Part shown: one piece after another, positions 5,663 through 15,639 of the stretch
How the letters are laid out: the number at the start of each line of letters is the position of its first letter
Position numbering within the stretch: the stretch's first letter is position 1
Origin: Candidatus Phelpsiimicrobium noxiivivens
GTDB lineage: Bacteria; Omnitrophota; Gorgyraeia; Velamenicoccales; Velamenicoccaceae
DNA: 32,453 nt
Reading direction: 5' to 3'
Assembly: GCA_001873995.1 (NCBI GenBank)
Contig: MNVR01000036.1
Location: forward strand, 1 to 32,453
Program-made: the position numbers and the translations under genes
Notes under the pieces: model-generated
Told to the model about the DNA's origin: nothing
What the model saw: the letters and a program-made list of their open reading frames with translations, nothing else
The model's database searches: none

Positions 5663-8600
5663 CAGACTTATGATACGCCTGGAGCGTCTTTACGCCTAAA
5701 TCTTTTTTTAGGAGGGCTTCAATACCGTTGACCGAAGCCTGCGCCCCTGAAATAGTCGTTATACAAGGCACGCCATGCATGATAGCTGTTGAGCGTATCT
5801 TAACCTCATCTTCGCGCGGCATCCTGCCTGAAGGCGTGTTTATGATAAGGTCTATCTTACCGTCTTTGATATAGTCTAAGATATTAGGCCCACCCTCATA
5901 AACCTTTTTAAGCACCTGGACATCCATGCCATTCTTCTTTAAAGCCTTAGCCGTGCCCCCGGTAGCTACGATGCCGAACCCTATGTCAGAAAGCCTTTTG
6001 GCAATAAAAATAATATTCCTTTTATCTTTATCCCTTACGCTGATAAATACGTTACCCTTGACCGGAAGTATCTGGCCGGCCGCGAGCTGGCTTTTCATGT
6101 ACGCCCTGCCGAAATCTTCGTCAATACCCATTACTTCACCCGTTGATCTCATTTCAGGGCCGAGCATAATATCAACTCCGGGGAACCTGTTGAACGGGAA
6201 CACAGACTCCTTGACGGAAGAATATTTAGGGATGATCTCTTCAGTGAACTTCAGGTCTTTTAACTTCATTCCTGCCATGACCTTAGCAGCGAGCTTGGCT
6301 AAAGGCACGCCTATGGCTTTTGAAACAAAAGGCACGGTCCTTGAGGCCCGCGGGTTAACCTCTAAAATATAGACCTTATTATCCCTGACAGCGTATTGAA
6401 CATTCATAAGGCCTACTACCTTAAGCTCTTTAGCCATAGCGACTGTCGCCTGCCTGATCTTATCAATGACGCTTTCGCCTAACGAATACGGAGGAAGAAC
6501 CATCGCGGAATCTCCGGAGTGGATGCCAGCCTCCTCTATGTGTTCCAAAATACCCGCCACGACGAATGTCTCCCCGTCAGCTATCATATCCACATCCACT
6601 TCAATCGCGTCCTCCAAAAACTTATCTATTAATACTGGGTGCTCGCCAGACACCTTGCTCGCCTCTATTATGAACTTTTCTAAAGTATCCTCGTCATAGA
6701 CTATCTCCATGGCCCGGCCGCCTAAAACATAAGACGGCCTTACTAAAACAGGATAGCTTATCCTTGAAGCGACGGCTTTAGCTTCATCAAAAGTACGGGC
6801 TGTACCGTTTGGCGGCTGCCTCAGTTTTAATTTATCCAACATATTCTTGAACTTCTCCCGGTCTTCAGCGATATCAATAGACTCAGGGCTAGTGCCTATG
6901 ATATTGACGCCCGCTTTCTGAAGCGAGAGCGTCAAGTTAATAGGCGTCTGCCCTCCAAGTTGGACTATGACACCCCACGGTTTTTCTTTAGCTGCTATAT
7001 TCAGGACATCTTCCTTTGTCATCGGTTCAAAATATAATTTATCCGACGTATCATAGTCAGTGGATACGGTCTCAGGATTACAATTGACCATGATCGTCTC
7101 GCAGCCGATCTCTTTCAAAGCGAAAGAGGCGTGGACGCAGCAATAATCAAACTCTATGCCCTGGCCTATCCTGTTAGGGCCGCCGCCCAGTATCATGACC
7201 TTCTTTTTATCCAAGACCCTGACCTCATCTTCTATTTCATAAGTAGAATAAAAATAAGGTGTGTATGCCTCAAACTCCGCGGCGCACGTATCAACAAGTT
7301 TATACGTCGTCACTATACCGCTGGCGCCGCGCAAAGAAGTTATCTCATCTTCCGCGGAATTAGTCAGGCTGGCTATTTGCTTGTCTGAGAATCCAAGTTC
7401 TTTGGCGCGCCTTAAGAGCTCTTTGGCCATCTTAGAGTTTTTCAAAATAGCCTCAAAATCAATAATATCCTTGATGTTCTCCAAGAACCAGGCGTCAATA
7501 GCTGTAAGCGACTGTATCTCGCTAAGGGGCATCCCGAACCGAAGCGCGTCGCCTATATAAAATATCCTGGCGTCATTAGGTATTATAAGTTTTTGCGTGA
7601 TATGCTCCATCAAACGCTCGCGGGTATCAAAATCTTTTTCCCGGACAACAGAGTCTAAACCTGATTTTTTGATCTCAAGTGAACGCAGGCCTTTCTGGAG
7701 GGCCTCCTTAAAAGTCCTGCCGATGGCCATAGCCTCACCTACGGACTTCATAGACGTGCCTAATCTCGAGTCCGCGCCGGGGAATTTTTCAAAAGTAAAA
7801 CGCGGTATCTTAACAACACAGTAATCTATAGTAGGCTCAAAACACGCCGGTGTCTCCTTAGTTATATCGTTAGGGATCTCATCAAGCGTGTAACCCACGG
7901 CGAGCTTAGCGGCTATCTTGGCTATTGGAAAACCCGTGGCCTTTGATGCTAGCGCCGATGACCGCGACACGCGCGGGTTTATTTCGATCATGACCATCCT
8001 GCCATTTTTAGGATTTATGGCAAACTGGACATTACAACCTCCGGTGTCAACGCCTATCTCTCTTATGGCGCGTATAGCGGCATCGCGCATATTCTGATAC
8101 TCAACATCTGTGAGCGTCTGCGCGGGCGCGACAGTTATAGAATCCCCAGTATGCACGCCCATTGGGTCAAAATTCTCTATGGAACAAATAATAATAACAT
8201 TATCTTTTCTGTCGCGCATGACCTCAAGCTCAAACTCTTTCCACCCTATCACCGACTCTTCAAGAAGCACTTCATGGATCATACTGTATTCCAGGCCGCC
8301 TGATATCAGTTCTTCAAATTCCTGCATGTTGAACGCGATGCCGCCGCCGGTCCCGCCTAAAGTAAAACTGGGCCGTATGACGACAGGCAGGCCGAGAGAA
8401 GCGACAGCTTTTCTTGCCTGAGCTTTTGATTTCACGTTGATACTGCGCGGCAGGTCTAAGCCGATCTTTAACATGGCCTTCTTGAACAGGTCCCTGTCTT
8501 CCGCCTTTTCTATCGCCCTGCGGTCAGCACCTATCATCTCAACGCCGTATTTCTTTAAAACGCCTTTTTTAGCAACCGCGATAGCAACGTTTAAACCCGT

Positions 8601-8879
8601 CTGGCCGCCCATGGTCGCAAGGAGCGCGTCAGGCCTTTCTTTCGCTATGATCTTCTCAACGACCTCAGGCGTCACAGGCTCAATATAAGTAGCATCCGCG
8701 AACTCCGGGTCAGTCATTATGGTCGCCGGATTAGAATTGACCAAAATAACTTTGTAACCCTCTTCCTTAAGCGCTTTGCACGCCTGAGTCCCTGAATAAT
8801 CAAACTCGCAGGCCTGCGAAATAATGATAGGCCCGGAACCGATTATCATTATTTTTTTAATGTCTTTTCTTTTTGGCAT
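5652..8879 (-). CDS. carB: Carbamoyl-phosphate synthase, large subunit
   Basis: The 1,075-residue enzyme makes carbamoyl phosphate from bicarbonate, ammonia (from CarA) and two ATP. Two homologous ATP-grasp halves are visible. The first opens with [20 protein letters not shown] and the second with [20 protein letters not shown] near the middle. Metal/ATP motifs include [20 protein letters not shown] and [20 protein letters not shown]. The C-terminal MGS-like allosteric domain ([20 protein letters not shown]) is present. I chose the ATG at 8879 (MPKRKDIKK) with AAAAGG upstream; an in-frame start at 8930 would read through an intergenic hairpin. Length matches the family. Confidence 0.98.
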   Translation of the reverse strand: MPKRKDIKKIMIIGSGPIIISQACEFDYSGTQACKALKEEGYKVILVNSNPATIMTDPEFADATYIEPVTPEVVEKIIAKERPDALLATMGGQTGLNVAIAVAKKGVLKKYGVEMIGADRRAIEKAEDRDLFKKAMLKIGLDLPRSINVKSKAQARKAVASLGLPVVIRPSFTLGGTGGGIAFNMQEFEELISGGLEYSMIHEVLLEESVIGWKEFELEVMRDRKDNVIIICSIENFDPMGVHTGDSITVAPAQTLTDVEYQNMRDAAIRAIREIGVDTGGCNVQFAINPKNGRMVMIEINPRVSRSSALASKATGFPIAKIAAKLAVGYTLDEIPNDITKETPACFEPTIDYCVVKIPRFTFEKFPGADSRLGTSMKSVGEAMAIGRTFKEALQKGLRSLEIKKSGLDSVVREKDFDTRERLMEHITQKLIIPNDARIFYIGDALRFGMPLSEIQSLTAIDAWFLENIKDIIDFEAILKNSKMAKELLRRAKELGFSDKQIASLTNSAEDEITSLRGASGIVTTYKLVDTCAAEFEAYTPYFYSTYEIEDEVRVLDKKKVMILGGGPNRIGQGIEFDYCCVHASFALKEIGCETIMVNCNPETVSTDYDTSDKLYFEPMTKEDVLNIAAKEKPWGVIVQLGGQTPINLTLSLQKAGVNIIGTSPESIDIAEDREKFKNMLDKLKLRQPPNGTARTFDEAKAVASRISYPVLVRPSYVLGGRAMEIVYDEDTLEKFIIEASKVSGEHPVLIDKFLEDAIEVDVDMIADGETFVVAGILEHIEEAGIHSGDSAMVLPPYSLGESVIDKIRQATVAMAKELKVVGLMNVQYAVRDNKVYILEVNPRASRTVPFVSKAIGVPLAKLAAKVMAGMKLKDLKFTEEIIPKYSSVKESVFPFNRFPGVDIMLGPEMRSTGEVMGIDEDFGRAYMKSQLAAGQILPVKGNVFISVRDKDKRNIIFIAKRLSDIGFGIVATGGTAKALKKNGMDVQVLKKVYEGGPNILDYIKDGKIDLIINTPSGRMPREDEVKIRSTAIMHGVPCITTISGAQASVNGIEALLKKDLGVKTLQAYHKSVDR

Positions 8880-8907
8880 AGATAACCTTTTCCATTTTCC
8901 AACCATT

Positions 8908-8950
8908 TTCCAAACCCGCATTGGAACCATATTCCAATGCGGGTTTGGAA
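8908..8950. repeat. Perfect 19-bp stem hairpin between carA and carB
   Basis: TTCCAAACCCGCATTGGAA (8908-8926) is the exact reverse complement of 8932-8950, with a 5-nt loop (CCATA). There is no U-run after it on the transcribed strand, so it is not a classical terminator. It may protect or process the mRNA, or be a small mobile palindrome. Three copies of GGAAAATGG-like sequence follow it before the carB start. Confidence 0.8.
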
Positions 8951-8964
8951 TCTTCTGGTATCTT

Positions 8965-10059
8965 TTACCTCTTCTTTTTAAACTTATACATCATTTCTAT
9001 GAAACGACCGAATAAATAACCTGCGTCACGCGGGCCAGGGCCTGATTCAGGATGATACTGGACGCAAAAGAGCGGCAGCTTTTTATGCCTAAGCCCCTCT
9101 GTCGTCTTATCGTAGAGATTTACGTGTGTTAGCTTGACTGACTTATCTTTTATAGAATCCATATCTACGCAGAAACCGTGGTTCTGGGCTGTGATCTCAA
9201 CCTTTTTTGTCTCAAGGTCCATAACGGGATGATTACCGCCATGATGCCCGTATTTCAATTTATATGTCTTACCACCAAGGGCGCAAGCCAGGATCTGGTG
9301 CCCGAGACATATACCAAACAAAGGCACGCGGCCTAAAAGGCACTTTATCTCATCTACCACATAAGACAATGCCGCTGGATCCCCAGGCCCATTAGACAAA
9401 AAAACTCCATTCGGCTTAAGAGCCAATACATCCTTAGCGCTTGTCGTGGCAGGCATAACTTTAACGCGACAGCCTGCTTTTGCCAATAACCTCAAGCTGT
9501 TATATTTAATGCCAAAATCAAAAGCAACGACAAAAAACTCTTTTTTCTCAACTCCCCATTCGTAAGGGTATGGACAAGTCACTTCCTTTATCAAGTCCCT
9601 GCCTTCCATGCCTGGCGAAGCAAGGCATTTAGCTAAAAGGCTCTCTTTGTTAAGATCAAGCGTGGATATAATGCCGCGCATCGCGCCAGAAAGACGCAGC
9701 CTGCGCGTAAGGGCGCGCGTATCAACACCTTCAATTGCCACTATCTTATGCTTAGCTAAATACTCCCCCAAAGAGCATTTACCCCGCCAATTTGAATATA
9801 CGCGGGACATTTCTTTAACTACAAAACCTTCAGCCCATGGCCTGGCGGATTCCAGGTCTTCATCATTGACTCCATAATTACCTATTAACGGGTAGGTCAT
9901 GGTCACGATCTGCCCCTTATAAGATGGATCAGTCAATATCTCCTGATATCCGGTCATTGAGGTATTGAATACCACCTCGCCTAAAGCCTCACCTTCAGCT
10001 CCAAAACTAATACCTTCAAGCAAAAATCCGTCTTCTAGTATTAATATAGCTTTTTTCAT
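8965..10059 (-). CDS. carA: Carbamoyl-phosphate synthase, small (glutaminase) subunit
   Basis: The 364-residue protein releases ammonia from glutamine for CarB. The N-terminal CPSase domain has [17 protein letters not shown]. The class I glutamine amidotransferase domain (about 174-360) carries the nucleophile C251 in [10 protein letters not shown] and the dyad H336/E338 in [19 protein letters not shown] forms the oxyanion-side loop. Length is normal. It follows the exported protein gene by 38 nt and precedes carB by 85 nt, a gap that holds a strong hairpin. Confidence 0.97.
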   Translation of the reverse strand: MKKAILILEDGFLLEGISFGAEGEALGEVVFNTSMTGYQEILTDPSYKGQIVTMTYPLIGNYGVNDEDLESARPWAEGFVVKEMSRVYSNWRGKCSLGEYLAKHKIVAIEGVDTRALTRRLRLSGAMRGIISTLDLNKESLLAKCLASPGMEGRDLIKEVTCPYPYEWGVEKKEFFVVAFDFGIKYNSLRLLAKAGCRVKVMPATTSAKDVLALKPNGVFLSNGPGDPAALSYVVDEIKCLLGRVPLFGICLGHQILACALGGKTYKLKYGHHGGNHPVMDLETKKVEITAQNHGFCVDMDSIKDKSVKLTHVNLYDKTTEGLRHKKLPLFCVQYHPESGPGPRDAGYLFGRFIEMMYKFKKKR

Positions 10060-10097
10060 TGTATTTTTAACCTATTTACTCCACTTTTTATATTATT

Positions 10098-11312
10098 TTA
10101 CCTATTTTTATGGGTTTTTACTCCACTTTTAATATTTATTTCTGGCAAATACACATCTTTTTCAAGCTCAATCTTGCCTGTTTTAGGATTTACAAATTTG
10201 AAACGTAACATCTTAAAAGGCTCCCGATACACACTCATGCCCATAATAGAAGTTATATCAAACTCACTATCCTTATTTAACCCAAGATTACCTATCACAT
10301 AAGGCTTCTGTCCTATTTTCTCATTGTTTATAAAAACATCAAGAGCCAAAGATATTATCGCGGCCTCACCCGTATTTTTAACTCGCAGGACAAGGATCGT
10401 CTTTTTTGATGGTGTTTCCTTTAAATAAATGTCTATAATCCTAAAATCCGTACTTTTCGGTACGTCAGACATATCAACAAAGACTTTTGCTACATATACC
10501 TGGCAATCTATGTTCACATTATCCCTGTTTTCATCCGCATCCAGCTTAACAACGTCTTCATATGATCCGAAATAATCTCCTTTTGTGCCAAAACCGAACA
10601 AAACCTCTGCTCCGTTTATTGTCTTTTTTCTAATAGGAGGAGGCGCTATATCCCAATCAGCGAATACTTTATACTGGCCCGCGCCCACATGTTCTACCTT
10701 ATAATAAACTAGCGAGGAAGTTATTTTATCAGGCTCAATTTTTTGATAAGGCAAATTGGGAGTTATCACAAAACTTCCGCCCGCGTCTTTCGCGAGATAT
10801 ACGTAAAGAGGGGCTTTATATTTTGAGATCTCTTCTGGTAATTTCACAGACCCGGAGATACTGCCATCTCCGATGCTTGTGACATTAGACACGGATAAGA
10901 TCCCCACCGCGTCCGGCTCAGAAAGCGCGCGGTCGCTTCTCTTAATAATGCCTTTAATATACTCTGCCTGGTCTGTATTAATATTTAATTGCATAGGCGC
11001 GGGCTTAATAAAAACGGCCTGGGCGTCCCATGGCCTTGAAGCGCTCACCCGCGGCAAAGCTGTAGGGAAAAATTTTGTTTCATTAGAATACTCCTCGTCA
11101 GTCTCCATCCTATTGATATCTTCAAGATAAATTGTCGTCTTAACAGCGTCCTCGCCTTCTGATGATTTTAGCACAAGGAACTGTTCAGTTTTCTCTACAA
11201 TGCGCCCCTTCATCACGCTGCCGTTCTTCAAATAGACCGCGTCGCCGTAAGCTAGTGAACCCAGGCTTAAAATTATAAGACAAGAGGTTATTGTAAACGC
11301 GATTTTTTTCAT
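10098..11312 (-). CDS. Exported protein of unknown function sharing the DxVYLKxG domain
   Basis: No characterised family is recognised. From the ATG at 11312 it has 404 residues: a signal peptide (MKKIAFTITSCLIILSLGSL, cleavage after AYG) and then a small domain (about 24-70: DAVYLKNGSVMKGRIVEKTE, then IYLEDINRME). This matches the opening of the exported protein at 4798-5601. The remainder is beta-rich, with a probable Ig-like or DUF-type segment near residues 240-390. Frame extension to 11384 would run through tRNA-Arg, so that start is rejected. The ATG lies 14 nt from the tRNA and has no clear Shine-Dalgarno. It sits inside the pyr operon between EndoQ and carA. Confidence 0.65.
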   Translation of the reverse strand: MKKIAFTITSCLIILSLGSLAYGDAVYLKNGSVMKGRIVEKTEQFLVLKSSEGEDAVKTTIYLEDINRMETDEEYSNETKFFPTALPRVSASRPWDAQAVFIKPAPMQLNINTDQAEYIKGIIKRSDRALSEPDAVGILSVSNVTSIGDGSISGSVKLPEEISKYKAPLYVYLAKDAGGSFVITPNLPYQKIEPDKITSSLVYYKVEHVGAGQYKVFADWDIAPPPIRKKTINGAEVLFGFGTKGDYFGSYEDVVKLDADENRDNVNIDCQVYVAKVFVDMSDVPKSTDFRIIDIYLKETPSKKTILVLRVKNTGEAAIISLALDVFINNEKIGQKPYVIGNLGLNKDSEFDITSIMGMSVYREPFKMLRFKFVNPKTGKIELEKDVYLPEINIKSGVKTHKNR

Positions 11313-11326
11313 TACGGCTAAATTTA

Positions 11327-11398
11327 TGCCCCCGGCAGGAATTGAACCTGCACCACTAGCTCCGGAGGCTAGTGCCCTATCCATTGGGCTACGGGGGC
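11327..11398 (-). tRNA. tRNA-Arg (CCG), inside the pyr operon
   Basis: The acceptor is GCCCCCG/CGGGGGC, the D stem GCCC/GGGC, the anticodon arm CTAGC-CTCCGGA-GCTAG (anticodon CCG) and the T stem CAGG/CCTG. The discriminator is A and CCA is not encoded, unlike the two other tRNAs here. It lies 24 nt after the EndoQ stop and 14 nt before the next coding start, on the same strand, so it should be excised from the operon mRNA. Confidence 0.92.
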
Positions 11399-11422
11399 GC
11401 GTTAAAACTAGTGCGCGCTACT

Positions 11423-12661
11423 TTAAAATAACCTCATTTGCTGATCGTTAGTTTTCTTGCGTTCTTCTTCTCCAAAAATAGAGACTTTGCCGTATTCGCC
11501 ATCATAGCCAGGCAAGACTTTTACTTGCCCTAAGCGCACGCGCGCGATCCCCGAAGCAACCTTAGGATTAATAGCGCGCTCAAGCTCTTCTTGAGGAACT
11601 TTTGTCAGTATATCAAATTCCGTGCCCAAGCGCGCCAAGATCTGACGATATTCTCTCTCTACACTGACAGACCCCTTGCCTACCTGCTTAGCATCGGCGA
11701 TGATCTCATCCAAAGGAATAAGGCTTTTAAAAGGTATGGCGCCCTCCGGCGCAAAGCCTTCTTTTCTATCCGCAAGTTGAGCGACCCTGTTTAAAACGCC
11801 TATGGTCAAAGGTTTCTTGCACTTTGGACAGCGATTCGCGTATTTCTTGGATTCTTCGGGAGAAAAACTAACACCACAAAGCCTATGCCCGTCATAATGA
11901 TATTTGCCTTCTTCCGGGAAAAATTCTACTGTATACAAAAACCTCTTTTTATCTTTTAAACGCAAAACGTCGCGAATAATGCCGTAATCCATATCGCAAT
12001 CAAATACATTCGCCTCGCGGCCTATCTTTGACGGAGAATGAGAATCGGAGTTTGAAACAAGAGAAAACCTGTCTAGAGCGCTCAGCCGCCAGTTCATGGC
12101 GGGGTCGGAACTAAGCCCTGTCTCTAACGCGAATATCTTCGGCGTGCTCTTTTCAAAACAATCCTCTATCCTGTCAAATCCAGACATTGAACCAAACAAA
12201 CTAAACCACGGCGTGAAAATATGCGCCGGTATCAACATGCAATTCTCATCTATATCAAAAACAATACGAGCCAATTCCGCGGCATCCAACCCTAAAATAG
12301 GCCGCCCATCCGATGCCAGATTGCCCACAGACCCAAGCGTATGATTAATAGCATCCACTGTTTTAAAAGAAGGCGCTAATATCAGATTATGAATACGGTA
12401 TGTGCGGTTATTCTTGGAATATATGCTTGAGACCTCAGAGGAAAGAATAAAATAGACGCCATTGTGCGTAAATAGGCCCTTGCCCGTAGGTTCAAGCTTA
12501 GACTTTAACTCCTCAAGCCACAGGTAATGCGTAAAATCACCAGTACCCATGAGCGTAATACCCTTTAACTTTGCCCATTCGGCGATGTGGACTATATCCA
12601 TATCGCGGCTAGTAGCCCGCGAATATTTAGAGTGTATGTGAAGATCCGCTAAAAATTCCAT
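11423..12661 (-). CDS. EndoQ-like PHP-domain nuclease for deaminated DNA
   Basis: The 412-residue protein matches the PHP-type endonuclease Q family (also annotated as TIGR00375-type), which nicks DNA 5' of deoxyuridine, hypoxanthine and similar lesions. Metal-binding motifs are FLADLHIHSKYSRATS (H8, H10), GTGDFTH, LSSEVS, IPAHIFTPW and VSNSDSHSPSKIG. A Cys cluster follows (RLCGVSF about 265, then CPKCKK about 285-290), as in the family zinc site. The last five residues are QMRLF, close to the bacterial sliding-clamp motif QLxLF; archaeal EndoQ uses a C-terminal PCNA motif in the same place. It sits between pyrC and tRNA-Arg, with a palindromic repeat in the 63-nt gap upstream. Confidence 0.85.
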   Translation of the reverse strand: MEFLADLHIHSKYSRATSRDMDIVHIAEWAKLKGITLMGTGDFTHYLWLEELKSKLEPTGKGLFTHNGVYFILSSEVSSIYSKNNRTYRIHNLILAPSFKTVDAINHTLGSVGNLASDGRPILGLDAAELARIVFDIDENCMLIPAHIFTPWFSLFGSMSGFDRIEDCFEKSTPKIFALETGLSSDPAMNWRLSALDRFSLVSNSDSHSPSKIGREANVFDCDMDYGIIRDVLRLKDKKRFLYTVEFFPEEGKYHYDGHRLCGVSFSPEESKKYANRCPKCKKPLTIGVLNRVAQLADRKEGFAPEGAIPFKSLIPLDEIIADAKQVGKGSVSVEREYRQILARLGTEFDILTKVPQEELERAINPKVASGIARVRLGQVKVLPGYDGEYGKVSIFGEEERKKTNDQQMRLF

Positions 12662-12677
12662 TTTCTACCTCATTGCC

Positions 12678-12729
12678 AATGAGACAAACTATCCAATGAG
12701 ACAAACTATCCTGCTTGATCTGTCTCATT
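12678..12729. repeat. 35-bp palindromic repeat (copy 1, with an extra half copy), on the pyrC stop codon
   Basis: The full copy is 12695-12729, in the opposite orientation to the other three: AATGAGACAAACTATCC-TG-C then TTGATCTGTCTCATT. A half copy (AATGAGACAAACTATCC) precedes it at 12679-12694. The pyrC stop codon (12725-12727) lies inside. Related copies occur at 19689, 22235 and 23129. Confidence 0.85.
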
Positions 12730-14008
12730 CGTTTGTTTTACGGTATGCAATTTTGCCGGAACAAACCGTATACTCAACAACACCTTTCAGAACGCGGCCC
12801 AAAAACGCGGAGTTTTTTGATTTTGAAACAAAACCATCCTTAGCCACAAACCATTCTTTTCGCGGATCAACTATCACAATGTCAGCGCCGCTGCCCGCGG
12901 TGATCCTGCCTTTATTAATGCCTAATATCCTGGCGGGATTAGAAGCCATCTTCTCCACCAATTGCGGCCAATCAAGTATGCCTTTATCCACCAATTCGGT
13001 GATAGCAACGCTCAGCTCTGTTTCAAGGCCGACCACGCCGAATTCCGCGCGGTCAAACTCTATCTCTTTTTCATTATCCGTATGCGGGGCATGGTCAGAA
13101 GCAATACAATCAATAGTGCCGTCTTTTAATCCATCCCTAACAGCTAAAACATCACTAGCGCTCCGCAGAGGTGGATTGATCTTTAAATTAGTATCGTAAC
13201 CCACCAGTGCCTCTTCATTCAAAGAAAAATAGTGCGGGGCGGTCTCCGCTGTTACTGCTAAGCCGCTCTTCTTAGCCCGCCTTACAAGCTCAACTGATTC
13301 CTTACAACTGATATGGGCGATATGCGCGCGACCGCCTGCCTCTTTTGCCAGCTTCAGATCTCTTTCAACACGCTTATATTCGGATTCTCTTGATATACCG
13401 CGCAGCCCCAGCTGTGTTGAAACAAAACCCAGGTTTATAACTCCCTGCGCGGAGAGTTTTTTATCCTCACAATGACAGATCACTAAAACATCAGCTTCTT
13501 TAGCTTTTTTAAAAGCCTCTGACATAATACCTTCATCATCAACCGAGTCTCCGTCGTCAGTTATAGCAATAACCCCCTGGCCTTTTAAAGCCATGATATC
13601 CGAAAGCTCTTTGCCTTGCCTGCCTATCGTAATAGCGCCGCAGATATAAACGTGGGCAACCGCGGCCTTCTGAATAATACCCTTTAACAGCCGCAAGTGC
13701 TCAGGTGTATCCATAGCTGGCGCCGTATTGGGCATAGCTAAAACACTTGTCACGCCGCCTTTTAACGCAGCCTTTGTGCCAGAGGCCACGGTCTCTTTAT
13801 CCTCGCGGCCAGGTTCCCTTAAATGAACATGCATATCAATAAGCCCGGGTAAAACAAACTTACCCGCGGCATCTATCACAGTGTCAGCCTGAGCTTTTAT
13901 ATCTTTAGACACCCGCGAAACGAGCTCACCCTCTATCAAAACATCCATCACGTCAGAAATACCCGCGACAGCATCTACAACCCTGCCATTTTTAATAAGA
14001 ATAGTCAT
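12725..14008 (-). CDS. pyrC: Dihydroorotase (class I)
   Basis: The 427-residue zinc amidohydrolase cyclises carbamoyl aspartate to dihydroorotate. Metal ligands are in IDMHVHLREPG (H60, H62), with AMPNTAP following. AHISCKESVE, CHCEDKKL and the catalytic CIASDHAPH are also seen. The long form with the HLREPG motif is the class usually cotranscribed with pyrB. The start overlaps the pyrB stop (ATGA). The stop codon lies within a palindromic repeat. Confidence 0.97.
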   Translation of the reverse strand: MTILIKNGRVVDAVAGISDVMDVLIEGELVSRVSKDIKAQADTVIDAAGKFVLPGLIDMHVHLREPGREDKETVASGTKAALKGGVTSVLAMPNTAPAMDTPEHLRLLKGIIQKAAVAHVYICGAITIGRQGKELSDIMALKGQGVIAITDDGDSVDDEGIMSEAFKKAKEADVLVICHCEDKKLSAQGVINLGFVSTQLGLRGISRESEYKRVERDLKLAKEAGGRAHIAHISCKESVELVRRAKKSGLAVTAETAPHYFSLNEEALVGYDTNLKINPPLRSASDVLAVRDGLKDGTIDCIASDHAPHTDNEKEIEFDRAEFGVVGLETELSVAITELVDKGILDWPQLVEKMASNPARILGINKGRITAGSGADIVIVDPRKEWFVAKDGFVSKSKNSAFLGRVLKGVVEYTVCSGKIAYRKTNE

Positions 14009-14952
14009 AATATTTTCAACTTTTCATTCGCCTGCGCGCACAGAAATAAAGCCGCCATACGGATCGCTATACCGTTAGTCACCTGTTCTAGAATAACAGA
14101 GTTTAAGCCGTCAGCCACGGCGCTTTCTATCTCAATACCGCGGTTTATAGGCCCGGGATGCATAATAATTATATTCTTTTTAGCCTTTGTCAGCCTATCG
14201 GTCGTAATACCGAAATTCTTAAAATACTCCAATTGCCGCGGAAAAGCGCTCTCCGTATCGCGCTCAAACTGCATGCGCAAGACGTTAACCGCATCCGCGC
14301 CTTTAAGGGCTTCGTCAATATCGTTTGTCACGCGCACGCCGGTCTCTTCTATGCCGAGTGGTATCAACATAGAGGGCGCGCACACCGTAACCTTGGCGCC
14401 CAACTTCGTTAATCCCCAGATATTGGAACGAGCTACCCGGGAGTGCGCGATATCTCCGACGATACTAACCTTCAGCCCTTCTATCCTGCCCAATTTTTCT
14501 TTAAGCGTAAAAATATCTAAGAGCGCCTGAGTAGGATGCTCATGCCATCCGTCTCCGGCATTTATGACGCTGGCTCGTAATTGACGCGCCAGCATGACAG
14601 CGGCGCCCGAACAATTATGGCGCACCACAATAATGTCTACCTTCAAAGCCTCTATGTTCTTACCAGTATCAATAAGCGTCTCGCCCTTGCGAACACTTGA
14701 CGATTCGACCGCTATATTGATAACGTCAGCCGACAACCTTTTCGCGGCTATTTCAAAAGATACCCGCGTCCTGGTGGATGGTTCATAAAAAAGATTTACC
14801 ACTGTCTTGCCGCGCAGGGTAGGCACTTTTTTGATTTCTCGGCTGATGACCTCCTTAAAAGAATCCGCGGTCGCCAAAAGAAGCTCTATCTCTTCTTTGC
14901 TTAGCTCCTGCAACCCCAAAAGGTCTTTTCTTACCCACCCACTTTTTTTCAT
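14005..14952 (-). CDS. pyrB: Aspartate carbamoyltransferase, catalytic subunit
   Basis: The 315-residue enzyme condenses carbamoyl phosphate with aspartate. The carbamoyl-phosphate motif is [11 protein letters not shown] (S59-T60-R61-T62). [17 protein letters not shown] and [11 protein letters not shown] complete the signature set, and [10 protein letters not shown] is the usual H-bonding segment. No regulatory pyrI is present in the window, so control is probably through PyrR. It overlaps pyrR and pyrC by 4 nt each. Confidence 0.98.
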   Translation of the reverse strand: MKKSGWVRKDLLGLQELSKEEIELLLATADSFKEVISREIKKVPTLRGKTVVNLFYEPSTRTRVSFEIAAKRLSADVINIAVESSSVRKGETLIDTGKNIEALKVDIIVVRHNCSGAAVMLARQLRASVINAGDGWHEHPTQALLDIFTLKEKLGRIEGLKVSIVGDIAHSRVARSNIWGLTKLGAKVTVCAPSMLIPLGIEETGVRVTNDIDEALKGADAVNVLRMQFERDTESAFPRQLEYFKNFGITTDRLTKAKKNIIIMHPGPINRGIEIESAVADGLNSVILEQVTNGIAIRMAALFLCAQANEKLKIL

Positions 14953-15497
14953 TCGTGGTTCTCCATAACAGCCACTTCATCAATCCCTTCAGATTCTTCC
15001 AACCTTACTTGAACGGTCTCTTTAGGAGATGTGGGTATATTTTTACCCACGTAGTCCGCCCTTATGGGCAGTTCCCGATGCCCTCTATCCACTAAAACAG
15101 CTAGCTGGATAAAAAGCGGCCTGCCAAAATCTATCAACTCATCCAAAGCCGCCCTGACCGTACGGCCAGTATAGAGCACGTCATCAACCAAGATGACTTT
15201 CTTGTTTTGGATGTCAAAATCTATTTCAGTCTTGTGAACCACTGGCTGTTGAGCAATAGAGCTTAGATCGTCCCTGTAAAGAGTGATGTCTAAAACACCT
15301 ACAGGCGGCTTGTGCCGCTCTATCTTTTCCATCAGCTCCGAGAGCCTAAAAGCCAGATGCGCCCCGCGCGTGCGGATGCCCACTATCACAAGGTCTTTTG
15401 TGCCCTTGTTCTTTTCTAAGATCTCATGCGCCATCCTGGTTAATGTGCGCAGTAAGCCGTTCTTATCCATGATGCGTGCTTTTTCTTTCATTGGCAT
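14949..15497 (-). CDS. pyrR: Bifunctional pyr operon RNA-binding attenuator / uracil phosphoribosyltransferase
   Basis: The protein is 182 residues from the ATG at 15497, which follows GGAGG with good spacing; an in-frame start at 15530 lacks such a site. The PRPP-binding loop is [46 protein letters not shown] is characteristic of PyrR. When bound to UMP, PyrR stabilises a hairpin in the pyr leader and favours termination. Exactly such a hairpin and a terminator lie upstream (15640-15676 and 15574-15601), so the operon is autoregulated. Confidence 0.96.
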   Translation of the reverse strand: MPMKEKARIMDKNGLLRTLTRMAHEILEKNKGTKDLVIVGIRTRGAHLAFRLSELMEKIERHKPPVGVLDITLYRDDLSSIAQQPVVHKTEIDFDIQNKKVILVDDVLYTGRTVRAALDELIDFGRPLFIQLAVLVDRGHRELPIRADYVGKNIPTSPKETVQVRLEESEGIDEVAVMENHE

Positions 15498-15634
15498 AAA
15501 ACTACCTCCAGTGTGCAGCCTGCTCCACACCCGGCGCTAATCGATATTGCGCCGGTGCGCAACTTACTGTTGCAAAAAAACCCGCACGTTGTGTGCGGGT
15601 TCAATGTTCGTAAAATCATAGTTTTCAGTTTCAT
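15488..15634 (-). CDS. Candidate 48-residue leader peptide overlapping pyrR start
   Basis: It opens [20 protein letters not shown] and ends [10 protein letters not shown], with five Cys. The ATG at 15634 follows AAGGAAAG, which lies in the 3' half of the PyrR-binding hairpin. The frame runs through the attenuator terminator and ends with a TGA that overlaps the second in-frame ATG of pyrR, downstream of its start. If translated, ribosomes would cross the terminator and couple to pyrR. Coding potential is not otherwise shown, and it may be fortuitous. Confidence 0.35.
   Translation of the reverse strand: MKLKTMILRTLNPHTTCGFFCNSKLRTGAISISAGCGAGCTLEVVLCQ
15574..15601 (-). terminator. pyr operon attenuator (intrinsic terminator)
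   Basis: On the minus strand AACCCGCAC pairs with GTGCGGGTT around a 5-nt loop, followed by seven T. The 5' arm (TGAACC) can alternatively pair with GGTTCA in the upstream PyrR hairpin, giving the mutually exclusive antiterminator expected for PyrR control. Confidence 0.88.
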
Positions 15635-15639
15635 GATCT

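Noticed and set aside
5652-8879. Plus-strand open frames opposite carB, pyrD, glmS and the giant gene
   Set aside because: They mirror strongly coding minus-strand genes, have no ribosome sites or family motifs and are low-quality translations.
8880-8930. Longer carB start at 8930
   Set aside because: It would translate the intergenic hairpin region. The ATG at 8879 has a plausible ribosome site and gives the normal CarB N-terminus.
11313-11384. N-terminal extension of the exported protein at 10098
   Set aside because: It would overlap tRNA-Arg. The internal ATG at 11312 starts a proper signal peptide.
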